From assembly GCA_038210495.1 (NCBI GenBank), contig JBBQWR010000052.1, forward strand, positions 1 through 36,512: DNA of 36,512 nucleotides, given 5' to 3'. The translations under genes and the position numbers were made by a program. This document shows positions 6,411-16,600 of the stretch, in pieces. How positions within the stretch are numbered: position 1 is the first letter of the stretch; each line of letters begins with the position of its first letter. The notes beneath the pieces are model-generated. The model had not been told where the DNA came from. It saw nothing but the letters and a program-made list of their open reading frames with translations, and did no database searches. Origin of the DNA: JBBQWR01 sp038210495. Lineage in GTDB: Bacteria; Planctomycetota; Planctomycetia; Pirellulales; DATAWG01.

Positions 6411-7748
6411 ATGAAAATCGCTGTGATTGGAGCCGGCATTTCTGGACTCGTGGCCGCCTATCGGCTGCACCGGGAACACAGCATCACCCTCTTCGAGCAC
6501 AACGACTATCCCGGCGGCCACACAAACACGGTCGAGGTTGAACTAGATGGCGAGCGGCACGCCATTGACACTGGATTTATCGTCTTCAATGACCGGACCT
6601 ACCCGAACTTTGTCGGTCTGCTCGACGAACTCGGCGTCGGATCGCGGCCGACGACGATGAGCTTCAGCGTTCGCGACGACGGCTCGGGCCTGGAATACAA
6701 TGGCCACTCGCTCAGCACGCTATTCGCCCAACGTCGCAACCTGTTGCGGCCAAGTTTTTATAAAATGTTGGCGGACATTCTGCGATTCAATCGAGAGGCC
6801 CGGCGGCTCATCGCTGAGTGCGATGACGGGATGACAGTCGGCGAATTCCTGTCGCGGCACGGGTACTCTCGCGCATTCGCCGAGCAATATTTGTTGCCGA
6901 TGGGCGCGGCGATCTGGTCCTGTCCCACAGGGAAGTTCGCCCGGTTTCCGATCCGGTTCATTGTCGACTTCTACCACAATCACGGCCTGCTCAATTTCCG
7001 TGGGCGGCCGACGTGGCGCGTTGTCGAGGGCGGTTCACGAACCTATGTGCAGGCGATGACGCGCGGTTTTCACGACCAGATTCGACTGCGTGCGCCAGTG
7101 CATAGCGTGCGGCGGTTCGCAAACCGGGTTGACGTGCAGTCGCTCGCTGGAGCGATCGAGTCGTTCGACCACCTAATCTTCGCCTGTCACAGCGATCAGG
7201 CTCTGCGGATCCTCGGCGAAGAGGCGACCTTAACTGAACGAGACATTCTCTCTGCGTTTCCGTACGAGCGCAACGTCGCCATCTTACACACCGATAGTTC
7301 GCTCCTTCCGCGGACCCGGAGGGCCTGGGCGAGCTGGAACTACCGTCTCAGCGGGGACGAATCGGCGCCGGCAAGCGTCACGTATAATATGAATCTCCTG
7401 CAAGGGATTCGCTCGCGGCACACATTCTGTGTGACATTGAATGACGAGTCGCAAATCGCTCCTGGTAAGATTTTGCAGCGATTCGAGTATCATCATCCGG
7501 TATTCACTACGCAGCGCGCGGCGGCTCAGGCTCGACACGTGGAATTGCTAAACTCAAATCGCTCCTCATTCTGCGGCGCCTACTGGGGAAACGGCTTTCA
7601 CGAAGATGGCGTGAAGAGCGCGCTCGCGGTCGTCAGCGCCATTGATTGCCCTAATTCGTTGGCCGATTTATGCGGACCTGACTCTTCCTTGACCGGATCG
7701 AGCGATAAGACTGACCGTCCGGCTGTGCTCGTCGGAGTCGCCGAATGA
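6411..7748 (+). CDS. FAD-dependent amine-oxidase-like flavoprotein (COG2907)
   Basis: This 445-residue flavoprotein starts with a Rossmann FAD motif (IAVIGAGISGLVAAYRL). EHNDYPGGHTNTVEVE and the hallmark AIDTGFIVFNDRTYPNF of COG2907 follow, and the C-terminal half has a flavin-closing segment (YWGNGFHEDGVKSALAV). The family resembles amine oxidases/phytoene desaturases and is almost always found with DUF1365 and CFA-synthase homologues, as here. It probably oxidises or desaturates a fatty-acyl chain, but the substrate is not established by sequence. I prefer the ATG at 6411 over the GTG at 6405 because GAGG sits 7 bases before it. It is the first gene of a five-gene operon and overlaps the next gene by four bases (ATGA). 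Confidence 0.9.
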   Translation: MKIAVIGAGISGLVAAYRLHREHSITLFEHNDYPGGHTNTVEVELDGERHAIDTGFIVFNDRTYPNFVGLLDELGVGSRPTTMSFSVRDDGSGLEYNGHSLSTLFAQRRNLLRPSFYKMLADILRFNREARRLIAECDDGMTVGEFLSRHGYSRAFAEQYLLPMGAAIWSCPTGKFARFPIRFIVDFYHNHGLLNFRGRPTWRVVEGGSRTYVQAMTRGFHDQIRLRAPVHSVRRFANRVDVQSLAGAIESFDHLIFACHSDQALRILGEEATLTERDILSAFPYERNVAILHTDSSLLPRTRRAWASWNYRLSGDESAPASVTYNMNLLQGIRSRHTFCVTLNDESQIAPGKILQRFEYHHPVFTTQRAAAQARHVELLNSNRSSFCGAYWGNGFHEDGVKSALAVVSAIDCPNSLADLCGPDSSLTGSSDKTDRPAVLVGVAE

Positions 7749-8611
7749 GTATTCACAGCGCGATTTACGAAGGCGATATTCGCCATCGGCGTTTTTCGCG
7801 GGTGGATCACGAGTTCCGTTATCGACTGTTCTTGCTATACGTCGATCTGGACGAACTGCCGACGCTGTTTCGCGGTCGCTGGCTATGGTCAACAGCTCGT
7901 GCGAATCTAGCCTGGTTTCGCCGCCGCGACCATCTCGGATCACCCGACCAGCCGCTCGCTGAATCTGTCCGCGACCTGGTGGCGACCCACGCCGGTTATC
8001 GACCGGCCGGCCCGATTCGGCTCCTCACGCACTTCCGTTACTTCGGCTTCGCAATGAATCCGATTAGTCTGTATTACTGCTTTGACGACGGCGAGCGCGT
8101 CGAGTTCGTCGTAGCCGAGGTGAATAATACGCCGTGGGGAGAGCAGCATTGTTACGTGCTCGATGCGCGGTCTGCTAATGCGTCAGCGCGAGTGCTCGCT
8201 TTGAGAACGGCGAAGGAATTTCATGTCTCGCCGTTTTTGGGCATGGATTTCGATTATGAGTTTCGCCTGAATATCCCCGGATCATCGCTCGCGATCGATA
8301 TCGAGAACCATCGACGGGGAGCCTCGGGGCAAAGAGCCGAATTTGACGCCCAGCTCCGACTCCGCCGCCGCCCGCTTGACGGCCGCGGGTTGGCTCGAGT
8401 TCTCTGCCGATACCCGCTGCTGACGACCCGAATCTTCGTGGCCATCTACTGGCAGGCATTTCGTCTGTGGCGGAAACGTCTTCCGTATGTGCCGCATCCC
8501 AAATCCTCGCCGCCCTGCGCCGCACAATCTATCAGTCCTGCCAGCATGTTGACGCCGCCGAACGCGGAAGGCCCCGTCAAAAGCCCAACTTTCCAGGAAT
8601 CGCTTCCATGA
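7745..8611 (+). CDS. DUF1365 family protein (COG3496)
   Basis: The 288-residue protein carries the DUF1365 signatures SAIYEGDIRHRRFSRVDHEF near the N-terminus, then HFRYFGFAMNPISLYYCFD and EVNNTPWGEQHCYVLD, then FHVSPFLGMDFDYEF. The fold and activity are uncharacterised. Its invariant association with COG2907 flavoproteins and CFA-type methyltransferases implies a role in fatty-acyl modification. It overlaps both neighbours by four bases. The last 30 residues are Pro/Ser-rich and non-conserved in appearance. Confidence 0.9.
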   Translation: MSIHSAIYEGDIRHRRFSRVDHEFRYRLFLLYVDLDELPTLFRGRWLWSTARANLAWFRRRDHLGSPDQPLAESVRDLVATHAGYRPAGPIRLLTHFRYFGFAMNPISLYYCFDDGERVEFVVAEVNNTPWGEQHCYVLDARSANASARVLALRTAKEFHVSPFLGMDFDYEFRLNIPGSSLAIDIENHRRGASGQRAEFDAQLRLRRRPLDGRGLARVLCRYPLLTTRIFVAIYWQAFRLWRKRLPYVPHPKSSPPCAAQSISPASMLTPPNAEGPVKSPTFQESLP

Positions 8612-9948
8612 GCAAGGTGGCCGCAATCAAACCATCAGAGAATTTAGCGCTTGGGTTTCTTGATCGTTTAGCCCGACGCGTGGTCACGTCTCAGCTCACC
8701 GGATTGAGAGGTGGTGAGATTCGATTATGCGACGGCAACGGGTCGTCGGCGTTTGGCCAGCAGGACGACTTGCAAGCGACGCTTCGGGTGCATGGTCCGC
8801 GGTTCTTTCGCCGGGCACTGTTTGGCGGCACGTTGTCGGTCGCCGAGTCGTATATCCGCGGCGACTGGGACTGCGAAGATCTGACGAGTCTCTTTCGGAT
8901 CTTCGCGCGGAATCGCAAGCCCACGGGCCGACTTGATCGCGGCTTGGCGAGCCTCGCCAGCTATGGGCATCGACTCTTTCACGGGTGGCACGCGAACACA
9001 CGCTCGGGCAGCCGCCAGAATATCGGCGCCCATTACGACCTGGGCAACGATTTCTTTCGACTCTGGCTCGACGACACGCTGGCGTATTCCAGCGGAATCT
9101 TTCCGGCGCCTGGCGCTTCGTTGCGAGAGGCCTCGATCGAAAAGTTTGATCGCGTCTGTCGCAAACTCGACCTGCGGCCTTCAGACGAAGTTCTAGAAAT
9201 CGGCGCCGGTTGGGGCGGCTTTGCGATCCACGCCGCCGGGAACTACGGTTGCCATGTGACCGCCACGACGATTTCGCGGGAACAGTTCGAAGTCGCAAGC
9301 AGCCGAATCAGCGATGCGGGATTGACGGGCCGGATCACACTCCTGCAGCAAGATTATCGCGACTTGCACGGCCAGTTTGACAAGCTGGTCTCGATCGAAA
9401 TGATCGAAGCCGTTGGTCATCGTTACTTGGATCAGTATTTCCGCCAATGCGGCCGGCTGCTGCGACCCGATGGATCGCTGGTGTTGCAGGCCATCGTGAT
9501 GCCCGAGCAGGGTTACTCGCAGTATCTCAAATCGGTTGACTTCATTCAGCGCTATGTTTTTCCCGGTGGATGCCTGCCATCGCTGGGGGCAATCCTTGGT
9601 TCCGTGGGCCGTGCGACCGACATGCGATTTGTCCATGCCGAGGATTTCGCTCCACACTATGCGGAGACCCTGCGGCGGTGGCGGCAATCCTTCGCGACGC
9701 GAGTCGACGACGTGCGCCGGCTCGGCTACTCCGACCAATTCATCCGGTTATGGAATTACTACCTCTGCTATTGCGAAGCGGCATTCGAGGAACGTTCCGT
9801 TGGTGTATTACAGATTCAATTCGACAAGCCGGCCTGTCGCCGCGACCCGATTGTTCTGAGTCGCCAGGCGGCTGTCACCTCGGGCAGTAGCGAGGCGATG
9901 CAACCACAGCAGCGATTTTCTCGCGACCCGCAGCTCTGTGAAAAGTGA
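8608..9948 (+). CDS. Cyclopropane-fatty-acyl-phospholipid synthase family methyltransferase, first copy
   Basis: The protein is 446 residues. An N-terminal sterol-carrier-like lipid-binding region (about 1-130) precedes a class I SAM methyltransferase domain. Visible motifs are NIGAHYDLGNDFFRLWLDD, the SAM loop EVLEIGAGWGGFAIHAA and VSIEMIEAVGHRYLDQYF. Aligned by eye with E. coli Cfa, the acid Glu (EMIEAVG) and late Tyr (NYYLCY) are kept. The bicarbonate-coordinating Cys (YSCAYW) is Ser (YSSGIF) and the His (LLHTIG) is Gln (VLQAIV). This variant is typical of the COG2907-linked group, so the product may be a methylated rather than cyclopropanated acyl chain, such as furan-fatty-acid precursors made by UfaM-type enzymes. 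The start at 8608 overlaps DUF1365 by four bases. Confidence 0.92.
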   Translation: MSKVAAIKPSENLALGFLDRLARRVVTSQLTGLRGGEIRLCDGNGSSAFGQQDDLQATLRVHGPRFFRRALFGGTLSVAESYIRGDWDCEDLTSLFRIFARNRKPTGRLDRGLASLASYGHRLFHGWHANTRSGSRQNIGAHYDLGNDFFRLWLDDTLAYSSGIFPAPGASLREASIEKFDRVCRKLDLRPSDEVLEIGAGWGGFAIHAAGNYGCHVTATTISREQFEVASSRISDAGLTGRITLLQQDYRDLHGQFDKLVSIEMIEAVGHRYLDQYFRQCGRLLRPDGSLVLQAIVMPEQGYSQYLKSVDFIQRYVFPGGCLPSLGAILGSVGRATDMRFVHAEDFAPHYAETLRRWRQSFATRVDDVRRLGYSDQFIRLWNYYLCYCEAAFEERSVGVLQIQFDKPACRRDPIVLSRQAAVTSGSSEAMQPQQRFSRDPQLCEK

Positions 9949-9956
9949 GGCCTTCC

Positions 9957-11024
9957 ATGAGTGTCACCGAACTCGGCATCGAAGCGGTCGAACGCGGACT
10001 GGTCCCCGATCGAGTGACGCGGATGGCGATCCGTCGTCTATGTCGCGCGCGGCTGCGTGAATCGCGCCAGGATCAGGATGTACCGGTCGGCACATCGCAG
10101 GCCGACTTTTTCGCTTCCTTGCGCTGCGGCCCCATTGCCCTGTCCCCCGAAAAAGCGAACCAGCAGCATTACGAATTACCGCCGGAGTTCTTCGCCGCGG
10201 TCCTTGGTCCACGGCGTAAATACAGTTGCTGCTACTTCACGAGCGACAAATCCACGTTAGCTGAATCCGAAGAGGAATCTTTGGCCGTAACTTGCCAGCG
10301 CGCCGAACTCGCCGATGGTCAAGAAATTCTGGAACTCGGTTGTGGCTGGGGGGCGCTCTCGCTGTGGATGGCCGAGCGATTCCCTCACAGCCGGATCACG
10401 GCGGTCTCGAATTCGGTCCCCCAACGGTTGTTTATTGAAGCGGAGGCGCGGTCGCGCGGCTTGAGCAATTTGCGGGTCATCACCGCCGACATGAACAGCT
10501 TTGCGCCGGGCGGGCAATCATTCGACCGAGTCGTCTCGGTGGAGATGTTCGAACACATGCACAACTTCGAGCAGCTTCTGCTGCGCATCGCATCCTGGCT
10601 GCGCGCGGATGGGAAGCTCTTCGTTCATATTTTCTGCCATCGCGAATTTGCTTATCCTTTCGCGACCGACGGAGCGGCGGATTGGATGGGGCGCCACTTC
10701 TTTACTGGCGGGATCATGCCTAGCGCGAACCTGTTGAAGGCCTTCGCTCAGGCCCTGACCGTGACGCAGCAGTACGCGTGGAGCGGCTGGCATTACCAGC
10801 GAACGGCCGAAGCCTGGCTCGCCAATCTGGACGCTCGCCGCAACGACGTGCTGCGGATCTTAGCGGCGGTGCATGGCGGGGCTGAAGCCCGCCGTTCGCT
10901 GAACCGCTGGCGGATGTTCTTTCTCGCCGTGTCGGAACTTTTTGGCTATGCCGACGGCGACGAGTGGCACGTGGCGCATTACCTGATGGAGCCGGTCGCA
11001 AGCGGTCACCCATGCCTGGCTTAG
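9957..11024 (+). CDS. CFA-synthase-related SAM methyltransferase, second copy
   Basis: The 355-residue SAM-dependent methyltransferase belongs to the cyclopropane-synthase superfamily, nearer to the branch that includes coclaurine-N-methyltransferase-like proteins. Motifs are NQQHYELPPEFFAAVLGP, YSCCYF, ILELGCGWGALSLWMAERFP and VSVEMFEHMHNF. Unlike the first copy it keeps the Cys (YSCCYF), the Glu (EMFEHM) and a His (FVHIFCHREF) in the positions used by CFA synthases. It lacks the N-terminal lipid-carrier region. I chose the ATG at 9957, preceded by GTGAGG, over the GTG at 9945. The gap to the previous gene is 8 bases, and the next gene overlaps by 13 bases. The methyl acceptor is unknown; a lipid is likely from context. 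Confidence 0.88.
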   Translation: MSVTELGIEAVERGLVPDRVTRMAIRRLCRARLRESRQDQDVPVGTSQADFFASLRCGPIALSPEKANQQHYELPPEFFAAVLGPRRKYSCCYFTSDKSTLAESEEESLAVTCQRAELADGQEILELGCGWGALSLWMAERFPHSRITAVSNSVPQRLFIEAEARSRGLSNLRVITADMNSFAPGGQSFDRVVSVEMFEHMHNFEQLLLRIASWLRADGKLFVHIFCHREFAYPFATDGAADWMGRHFFTGGIMPSANLLKAFAQALTVTQQYAWSGWHYQRTAEAWLANLDARRNDVLRILAAVHGGAEARRSLNRWRMFFLAVSELFGYADGDEWHVAHYLMEPVASGHPCLA

Positions 11025-11797
11025 TCCAAACGATACTCCTGACTCTGGCGGTCATCGAATCCGTCGCGACGTGCGTCTGGCTCCTCAGCCTGGTCAAGCG
11101 CGATGCGAGCATCATTGACCCTATTTGGGGCGCCGGTTTTGCGTTCGTGGCGTGGCTAGCCTGGTGGCAAATTCAACCGGTCGGAATGCGGGCCGCGCTG
11201 CTTGCCGTGCTCACAACGATTTGGGGCCTCAGACTGTCGCTATTCTTACTGTGGCGCAACTCGGGTCATGGCGAAGACCGTCGCTACCGGGCCATGCGCG
11301 ACTATCACGGCTCGCGTTTTTGGTGGGTCAGTCTGATCACGGTTTTCATGCTTCAAGCGATCCTCCTGTGGCTTATTTCCTTGCCGATCCAGGTCGCGAT
11401 CATCGCGGATCAACCCCGAGCGCTTTATTGGCTCGACGGCCTGGGAATTCTGTTTTGGTCGATTGGCTTGGCGCTCGAGGCAATGAGCGATTGGCAGCTC
11501 GCGCGATTCAAGGCCAACCCGGCCAACGCAGGACGGGTCATGGATCGCGGACTTTGGCGATTCAGCCGACACCCCAATTACTTCGGCGACTTCTGTATTT
11601 GGTGGGGACTCTATCTAATCGCGGCGGCCGGCGGCGCGTGGTGGACTGTTTTTAGCCCGCTGCTAATGTCGGTTTTGCTCTTGAAGGTGTCGGGCGTAAC
11701 GCTGCTCGAACGCACGATTGCCGACCGCCGACCCGAATATGCTGACTACAAAGCCCGCACCAACGCATTCTTCCCCGGTCCGCGCAGGGCCAAATAA
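11012..11797 (+). CDS. DUF1295 membrane protein (steroid 5-alpha-reductase-like)
   Basis: The 261-residue integral membrane protein has about seven hydrophobic segments. It carries the DUF1295 signature: RASIIDPIWG-type N-terminus (KRDASIIDPIWGAGF), RYRAMRDYHGSRFWWVS, then LWRFSRHPNYFGDFCIWWG and LLERTIADRRPEYADYKART. The C-terminal motif is that of ICMT/5-alpha-reductase-like NADPH-dependent membrane reductases. In COG2907/DUF1365/CFA clusters it usually closes the operon, as here. It probably reduces a modified lipid, but no substrate is proven. The frame extends upstream, but the ATG at 11012 begins the first membrane segment. Confidence 0.9.
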   Translation: MPGLVQTILLTLAVIESVATCVWLLSLVKRDASIIDPIWGAGFAFVAWLAWWQIQPVGMRAALLAVLTTIWGLRLSLFLLWRNSGHGEDRRYRAMRDYHGSRFWWVSLITVFMLQAILLWLISLPIQVAIIADQPRALYWLDGLGILFWSIGLALEAMSDWQLARFKANPANAGRVMDRGLWRFSRHPNYFGDFCIWWGLYLIAAAGGAWWTVFSPLLMSVLLLKVSGVTLLERTIADRRPEYADYKARTNAFFPGPRRAK

Positions 11798-12143
11798 ACG
11801 CAAACCACCCTCCACGCCGCGAAATCCAAGTTCAGTTCCGCGAGGTACTGACGGCGAGGGGCGAGCGATTATTTTAACCCTAATCTCGTAGGTGAATCGC
11901 GAATCGAAAGTGACCGGTGCAAGCTAACCGGTAGCTTCTTGACGGCTCTCATCAGCCGTTTGGCTTGCTGATTCAGCCAACCGCCGCGGCAATGAACAAG
12001 CGTCGCTGGACGCTGGACTAAGGCTCACGAAGGGACAATTGTTTGAGCAATTCCCTCCCCTGGCGAAGGTTATGACTCCGGAGTTAAGCTAATGAGCGCA
12101 AAGTCTTCCGTGCCGGCTTGGTCGCGCTGACCTGCAGGTCGCC
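11798..12143. other. Intergenic region, no gene seen
   Basis: This gene-free stretch contains only short inverted repeats after the lipid operon. AGCTA/TAGCT lies at 11922-11936, and ACGGCT/AGCCGT at 11942-11959 (6-bp arms, followed by TTGGC). Neither has a T-tract. One or both may help end the operon, but support is weak. No convincing promoter or RNA was recognised. Confidence 0.4.
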
Positions 12144-13538
12144 GTGCGGTCGGCTAAATTCACCGATAACGAATCTATGTCATCGCTGGCCGTCGACTAT
12201 TCGTATCGATATGCATTTCTATCTTCGCTAGTTGCGTCGGGCGGCCGGTCCGGCTTGCGGCTGGCAACATCTGGGGGCCCCGATCCCCATCCGTATTTCT
12301 TTCAAGGTCGACTGCTCTATCCGCGCCGAACGGCAGATTTGCTTCGCGGGCTGATGCAAGTCGTTCATTCGCGATTCCACGTGCCGGCCGCGTCGCTGTC
12401 GAGGATTCTCGCTCTCGCCGACCCTGTGATTACGAGCAGTAACGACCGTTTGAGGTTTGAAGGCTTTTCGGCGTGCGCAAGCGCCTATGCGCGAGTCGAT
12501 CTCCTGCCAGCGGCGATCGAAGGCGAGTATTTTGGTCGCGGCACGACGAACGTTGACTTCAATGCTCCTATGCTCGCCGCGCTTGCTAAGGTGCGTGACG
12601 GTGACGAAGTGGCTTTGTCGGTTGGAACGGACGAGGTGAGCCTGGAGCGCAACGGAAAAGCGTTTCTTGAAAAGAAGGTATCACTTCCGGTCCGGTGGTT
12701 GAAAGGGTTCGCGGAGGTCCAGTCGTATCAGGCCCGAATGAAGCTTATTCACGACGTGTCGGGGGCGGATGCTTTGCGATTCCTGCGATCCTTGCCTCGC
12801 ACAAAGACTCGGCATCCGACGTGGTTGGTCCCGTTCGGCCGTGGACTCAGATCGAGTCAGCAGCCCTCATCGATTGGAGTGCGCGTGGGCGGCATCGAAC
12901 GCCTGCGAGTGCTAGAGGGTTTAGCCCCAATTGCTAAACGGCTACGAGTCTACGGCGATCGCTCGACGGAAACCTCGGCCTGGGAAATCGTCCTCGATGA
13001 AGCCCGGTTCCATCTTGTTCTTAGCCCCGAGAATTGGCGCGGGTTTTCGGGCGAGGGTCAGGCATTGATGACCCTGGGCGACGGCAAATGGCAATCGACG
13101 TTGCCCAAGGTCAGGGCGGCCCTCAGATGGGATGTTGTCATCGACGCGGGACAACTCGCCAAACGGATTCGCATGTCAGACGCCGATATACATCGAACGC
13201 TCATCGCCTTGGGATCACGCGGACTCGTCGGCTTCGATTTGGCGGAGGGCGCGTATTTTCACCGCGAACTGCCCTTCGATTTGTCGTTAGTCGAGGCCCT
13301 TCAGCCCCGACTGAAGGCCGCCTTGAAGCTATTCGAGGAGTCCAAGGTGCGAATCCATTTGCAAACCGATCAACTTGTCGAATTGTTCGTGGGGGGCGGT
13401 GAGGTGGAGCATCGCGTGGCCGTCGCGCCGACTTCCGTCAAATGCACCTGCCCGTGGTACTCGAAATATCAAGGGCAACGCGGCGTGTGCAAGCATATCC
13501 TCGCGGCTGAAATGTTGCTCGAACGCGGCGATACGTGA
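12144..13538 (+). CDS. SWIM zinc-finger family protein
   Basis: The protein is 464 residues from the GTG at 12144; an ATG at 12177 would give 453, and neither has a clear ribosome site. The C-terminus has a SWIM finger, C-x-C-x(n)-C-x-H (KCTCPWYSKY followed by GVCKHILAAEML), at about residues 435-455. A winged-helix-like segment (LAKRIRMSDADIHRTLIALG) lies before it. SWIM proteins of this type usually travel with DUF6493/DUF5691 proteins and often a MoxR ATPase and VWA protein; the DUF6493 partner is next but no MoxR/VWA genes follow. The molecular role is unknown. Confidence 0.85.
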   Translation: MRSAKFTDNESMSSLAVDYSYRYAFLSSLVASGGRSGLRLATSGGPDPHPYFFQGRLLYPRRTADLLRGLMQVVHSRFHVPAASLSRILALADPVITSSNDRLRFEGFSACASAYARVDLLPAAIEGEYFGRGTTNVDFNAPMLAALAKVRDGDEVALSVGTDEVSLERNGKAFLEKKVSLPVRWLKGFAEVQSYQARMKLIHDVSGADALRFLRSLPRTKTRHPTWLVPFGRGLRSSQQPSSIGVRVGGIERLRVLEGLAPIAKRLRVYGDRSTETSAWEIVLDEARFHLVLSPENWRGFSGEGQALMTLGDGKWQSTLPKVRAALRWDVVIDAGQLAKRIRMSDADIHRTLIALGSRGLVGFDLAEGAYFHRELPFDLSLVEALQPRLKAALKLFEESKVRIHLQTDQLVELFVGGGEVEHRVAVAPTSVKCTCPWYSKYQGQRGVCKHILAAEMLLERGDT

Positions 13539-13625
13539 CAATTCGCTTGCCACAAGCAAGAACTTTCCAAAATCTGCTCGAAGGGCGATCCCGCTGGAAA
13601 ACCGGCGTTTAAGGATTCTCAATCG

Positions 13626-16600
13626 ATGGCTAATTCGAGAACGCCAGATCAACTGCAAAAGCTGCTTGAGCAAGGCGATGCTGCGGCGACCGCCGATTTC
13701 TTCAAGAGGCTCGACGAGAACAAGCGTCGTTCATTCGCGAAACTTGCCGAAGCTTGGATGCGGGACCTCGCGAAAAATCCGATGGTCGGATCCTCGCCAG
13801 GAACATTCGGCCTCAATAAGACGATCTCTGCCGCCGGACTCGCCGTGTTGGCCACCTGCTCGTTATCCGTGTGTAAGTCTTTCCGATGGCTATTACCTCC
13901 GCATGGAGCAGGTTTTCTGCAAGTACTCGCCGATCGTCGCCCCAAATGGCTCGACGAATACACGGAATATCTGCTCGAACGTGAACATCCAGCTTGGCTG
14001 ACCGTTCGAGCGATGATGAAGGCAGGTCTGTGCAAAAAACCCAAGCACGATAATTACGTGCTTGGGATGGTATGTCATCATCGCGGGGTGGGCGGGGCCG
14101 GTTCCGACCCAACAGAGCGGCGCGGAAATACTTCAAGCACCTGGAATGTCGCAAGGCATCTCTTGGCAGAGCCCGACTTGCTTCAAGTCGTCTGGCGACT
14201 CTTCGAGATCGAAGGATACGGCGAGCTGAGCCTTGCGGCCCACGACAAATACGCCCACGGCGACCAGCGGTGGGACCAGTCGCTGGTCGAATTGTCGAAG
14301 CAGGGCCATTTGTCCCGCGACCGGTTGGTCGACGCAAGCCTCGACGCGCTGGATCGCGGTTTCGCCCAATTCAGCGCGGGCTGGTTTTCCTCGTTCCATG
14401 AATTGCTGACGCCGACGTTGGTTGAACGGCTCAAGCATAGGGAGCGATATCTACGATTGTTAGCGAGCCCGATTCCTCCCACCGTGTCGTTCGCTCTGGC
14501 AGCCGTCACAATCATCGACAAACAGGTTTGCCTGCCGGGAAAACTCTTGTTGGAGAGCCTCCGGCCCTTGATGCGCGCTCGCCACAAAGGAACGACGCTG
14601 ACAGCCTTGAAGATGGTTGGGAAAGTGGTCACTCGCGAAGCTGCGCGGGCCGAACAGGCGGTTCTTATTGCGGCGGAAGCGCTCGGACACGAGTCGAGCG
14701 ACGTTCAGGCGGCGGCCCTTAAGTTTATTGAAGCGTTTGGAAGCCGGACCGACAGTGCGCTAACCAGGCTGGTGACCGAGGCAATACCGTTGGTTGTGCC
14801 GTCGCTTCGTGGCCGAATCTTCGCTTGGATAAACTTGCCGGGCTCCGTGGAAGCAGCGACCGACTCAAAACATCGAGACCAATCGATTCCAAGCGGCCAG
14901 TTCGAAGATCTGCAAGCGCGTGCTGTGAAAGTACCTTCGGAGTGGGCGGCGCTCGTCGGCCTCGATGAAGCCTTTGGCGCTTTGAGAGACGGGCGGCTCG
15001 CAATAACCGCTTGTGACTTCGATGGGACGGAGTTTCCCAGACTCGATGCGACTCGGGCAATCGATCCGATTGCGACTCTCGATGAATTGATTGTTGCCAC
15101 GGCAATCTCCTTCGAGAATCCGGATCAGTATGACGCCATCGAGCGGATTTTCGACGGAATCTCGCGTCTGTGCGACCAGCGGACAGGCGACTTCGAGCGC
15201 CGCACCGGCCCACTTTGCAAGCGGGCCCTGCAGTTTATCCGGCGTCCGATCATTCCCTTTACCGGCCACAATCCGGCCGGTGATCTGCTCGGCGTTGTCC
15301 TCGCCTGGCTGATCGGCGATTTCGGTAGATCGAGCGTTAAAGTAATCCGCGGGAACGAGTTCGTCGAATTTGCTTTTCGGGACGAGAAGGCCGTGACCGA
15401 GCTATCAGGCACGCGGACCATCGGGGCCGCGATGGCGCTCCGCAGTCGCCAGTTGGCGGAGCGCGTGCAAAAACGAATTGCTGTTGGAACACTCTCTGCG
15501 CCAACGCATGCCGGCGGCTGGATCGATCCACTTGCACTGCTGGACCGAATCGGCGATGAACGTGTCGTCCCTGCCGCCAGTGATTTCGAAAAAGTGCTGG
15601 CCTTGCTCCGTCTCGCGCCGGAAAATCGCGACGCGGCTTTATCCAGACTGCCCGACTCGAACGATGAGTTTCTCAATGCTCTGCGACATGCGCTGGGCGG
15701 GAAACCGAAGAACATCGGCGCGACGTCGTGGTTATGGGCGGCAGCCGCGCGATCGCGGGCGCCTTGGAGTGACGATCTGGCGGTAATCGCGCGCCATCCA
15801 GACTTGGGCCCGGACGGCGGTTCAGCGGCGACCGCTCGCTTCGCTGCTAAGGTTGAGAGGCAGATGACTAAATGTGGCCAATCCTATAAGCACGCTGAAT
15901 TCGCGATTGATGTTGCCCCCTGTGTGCCCGAAGTCGTTGACTTGCGCCTTCTGTCCGTGCTGCAATGGAGGGATTCTAACCTTAGCGCAAGGAACGGAAG
16001 ACCCCGCTTTGGATCGTCGGGCGAGGTCAGGCAGCGGTTCTCGATCTGTCCGATTTCTTTGGAATCTGCTTTCGCCCGGGGAGTGGCGGCAATTGCCAAT
16101 AACTTAGATTGGTGGGAGGCGCAATGGCATAATCGCCTCTGTCTTGAGCCGCTTCTTGATCCAGACGTTCCGCTGCGGCCGATGGCAATCCTGCTGATCG
16201 TGCTCGGCTTGGCCGCCAAAGAGCCTGGCGAGCATGGCTTGGCAACTGACGTAGCGATCGCGGCAATCGATGACGGGCGGCTCGATGGCGCCAAGCTGGG
16301 ATCCTTGTTACTTGAGCTTTTGCCAGCGGGTCTCATCATGCCCGCGCGCCTGGCAAAAAGAATGGGAGATGTCGCCGGCGCGTCCGCACTGCATGCCGAA
16401 GTCGTTCGAGCCGCCATCGCTGGCAGCTTGCGCGGCAATGCGGACGACTACCCGAAAGATCTCCATGCGGTCGTCGGGTTGCTCCTCGAGCTCGTTTCAG
16501 AAACGAACGGTTTCGTCGATGCGAGCTCATCGAGTTCCTCACGCCGATCAAGGGAACGAGCAAACTGGCAAAAGCCGCAAAGAGCATCCTTAACTGTGCG

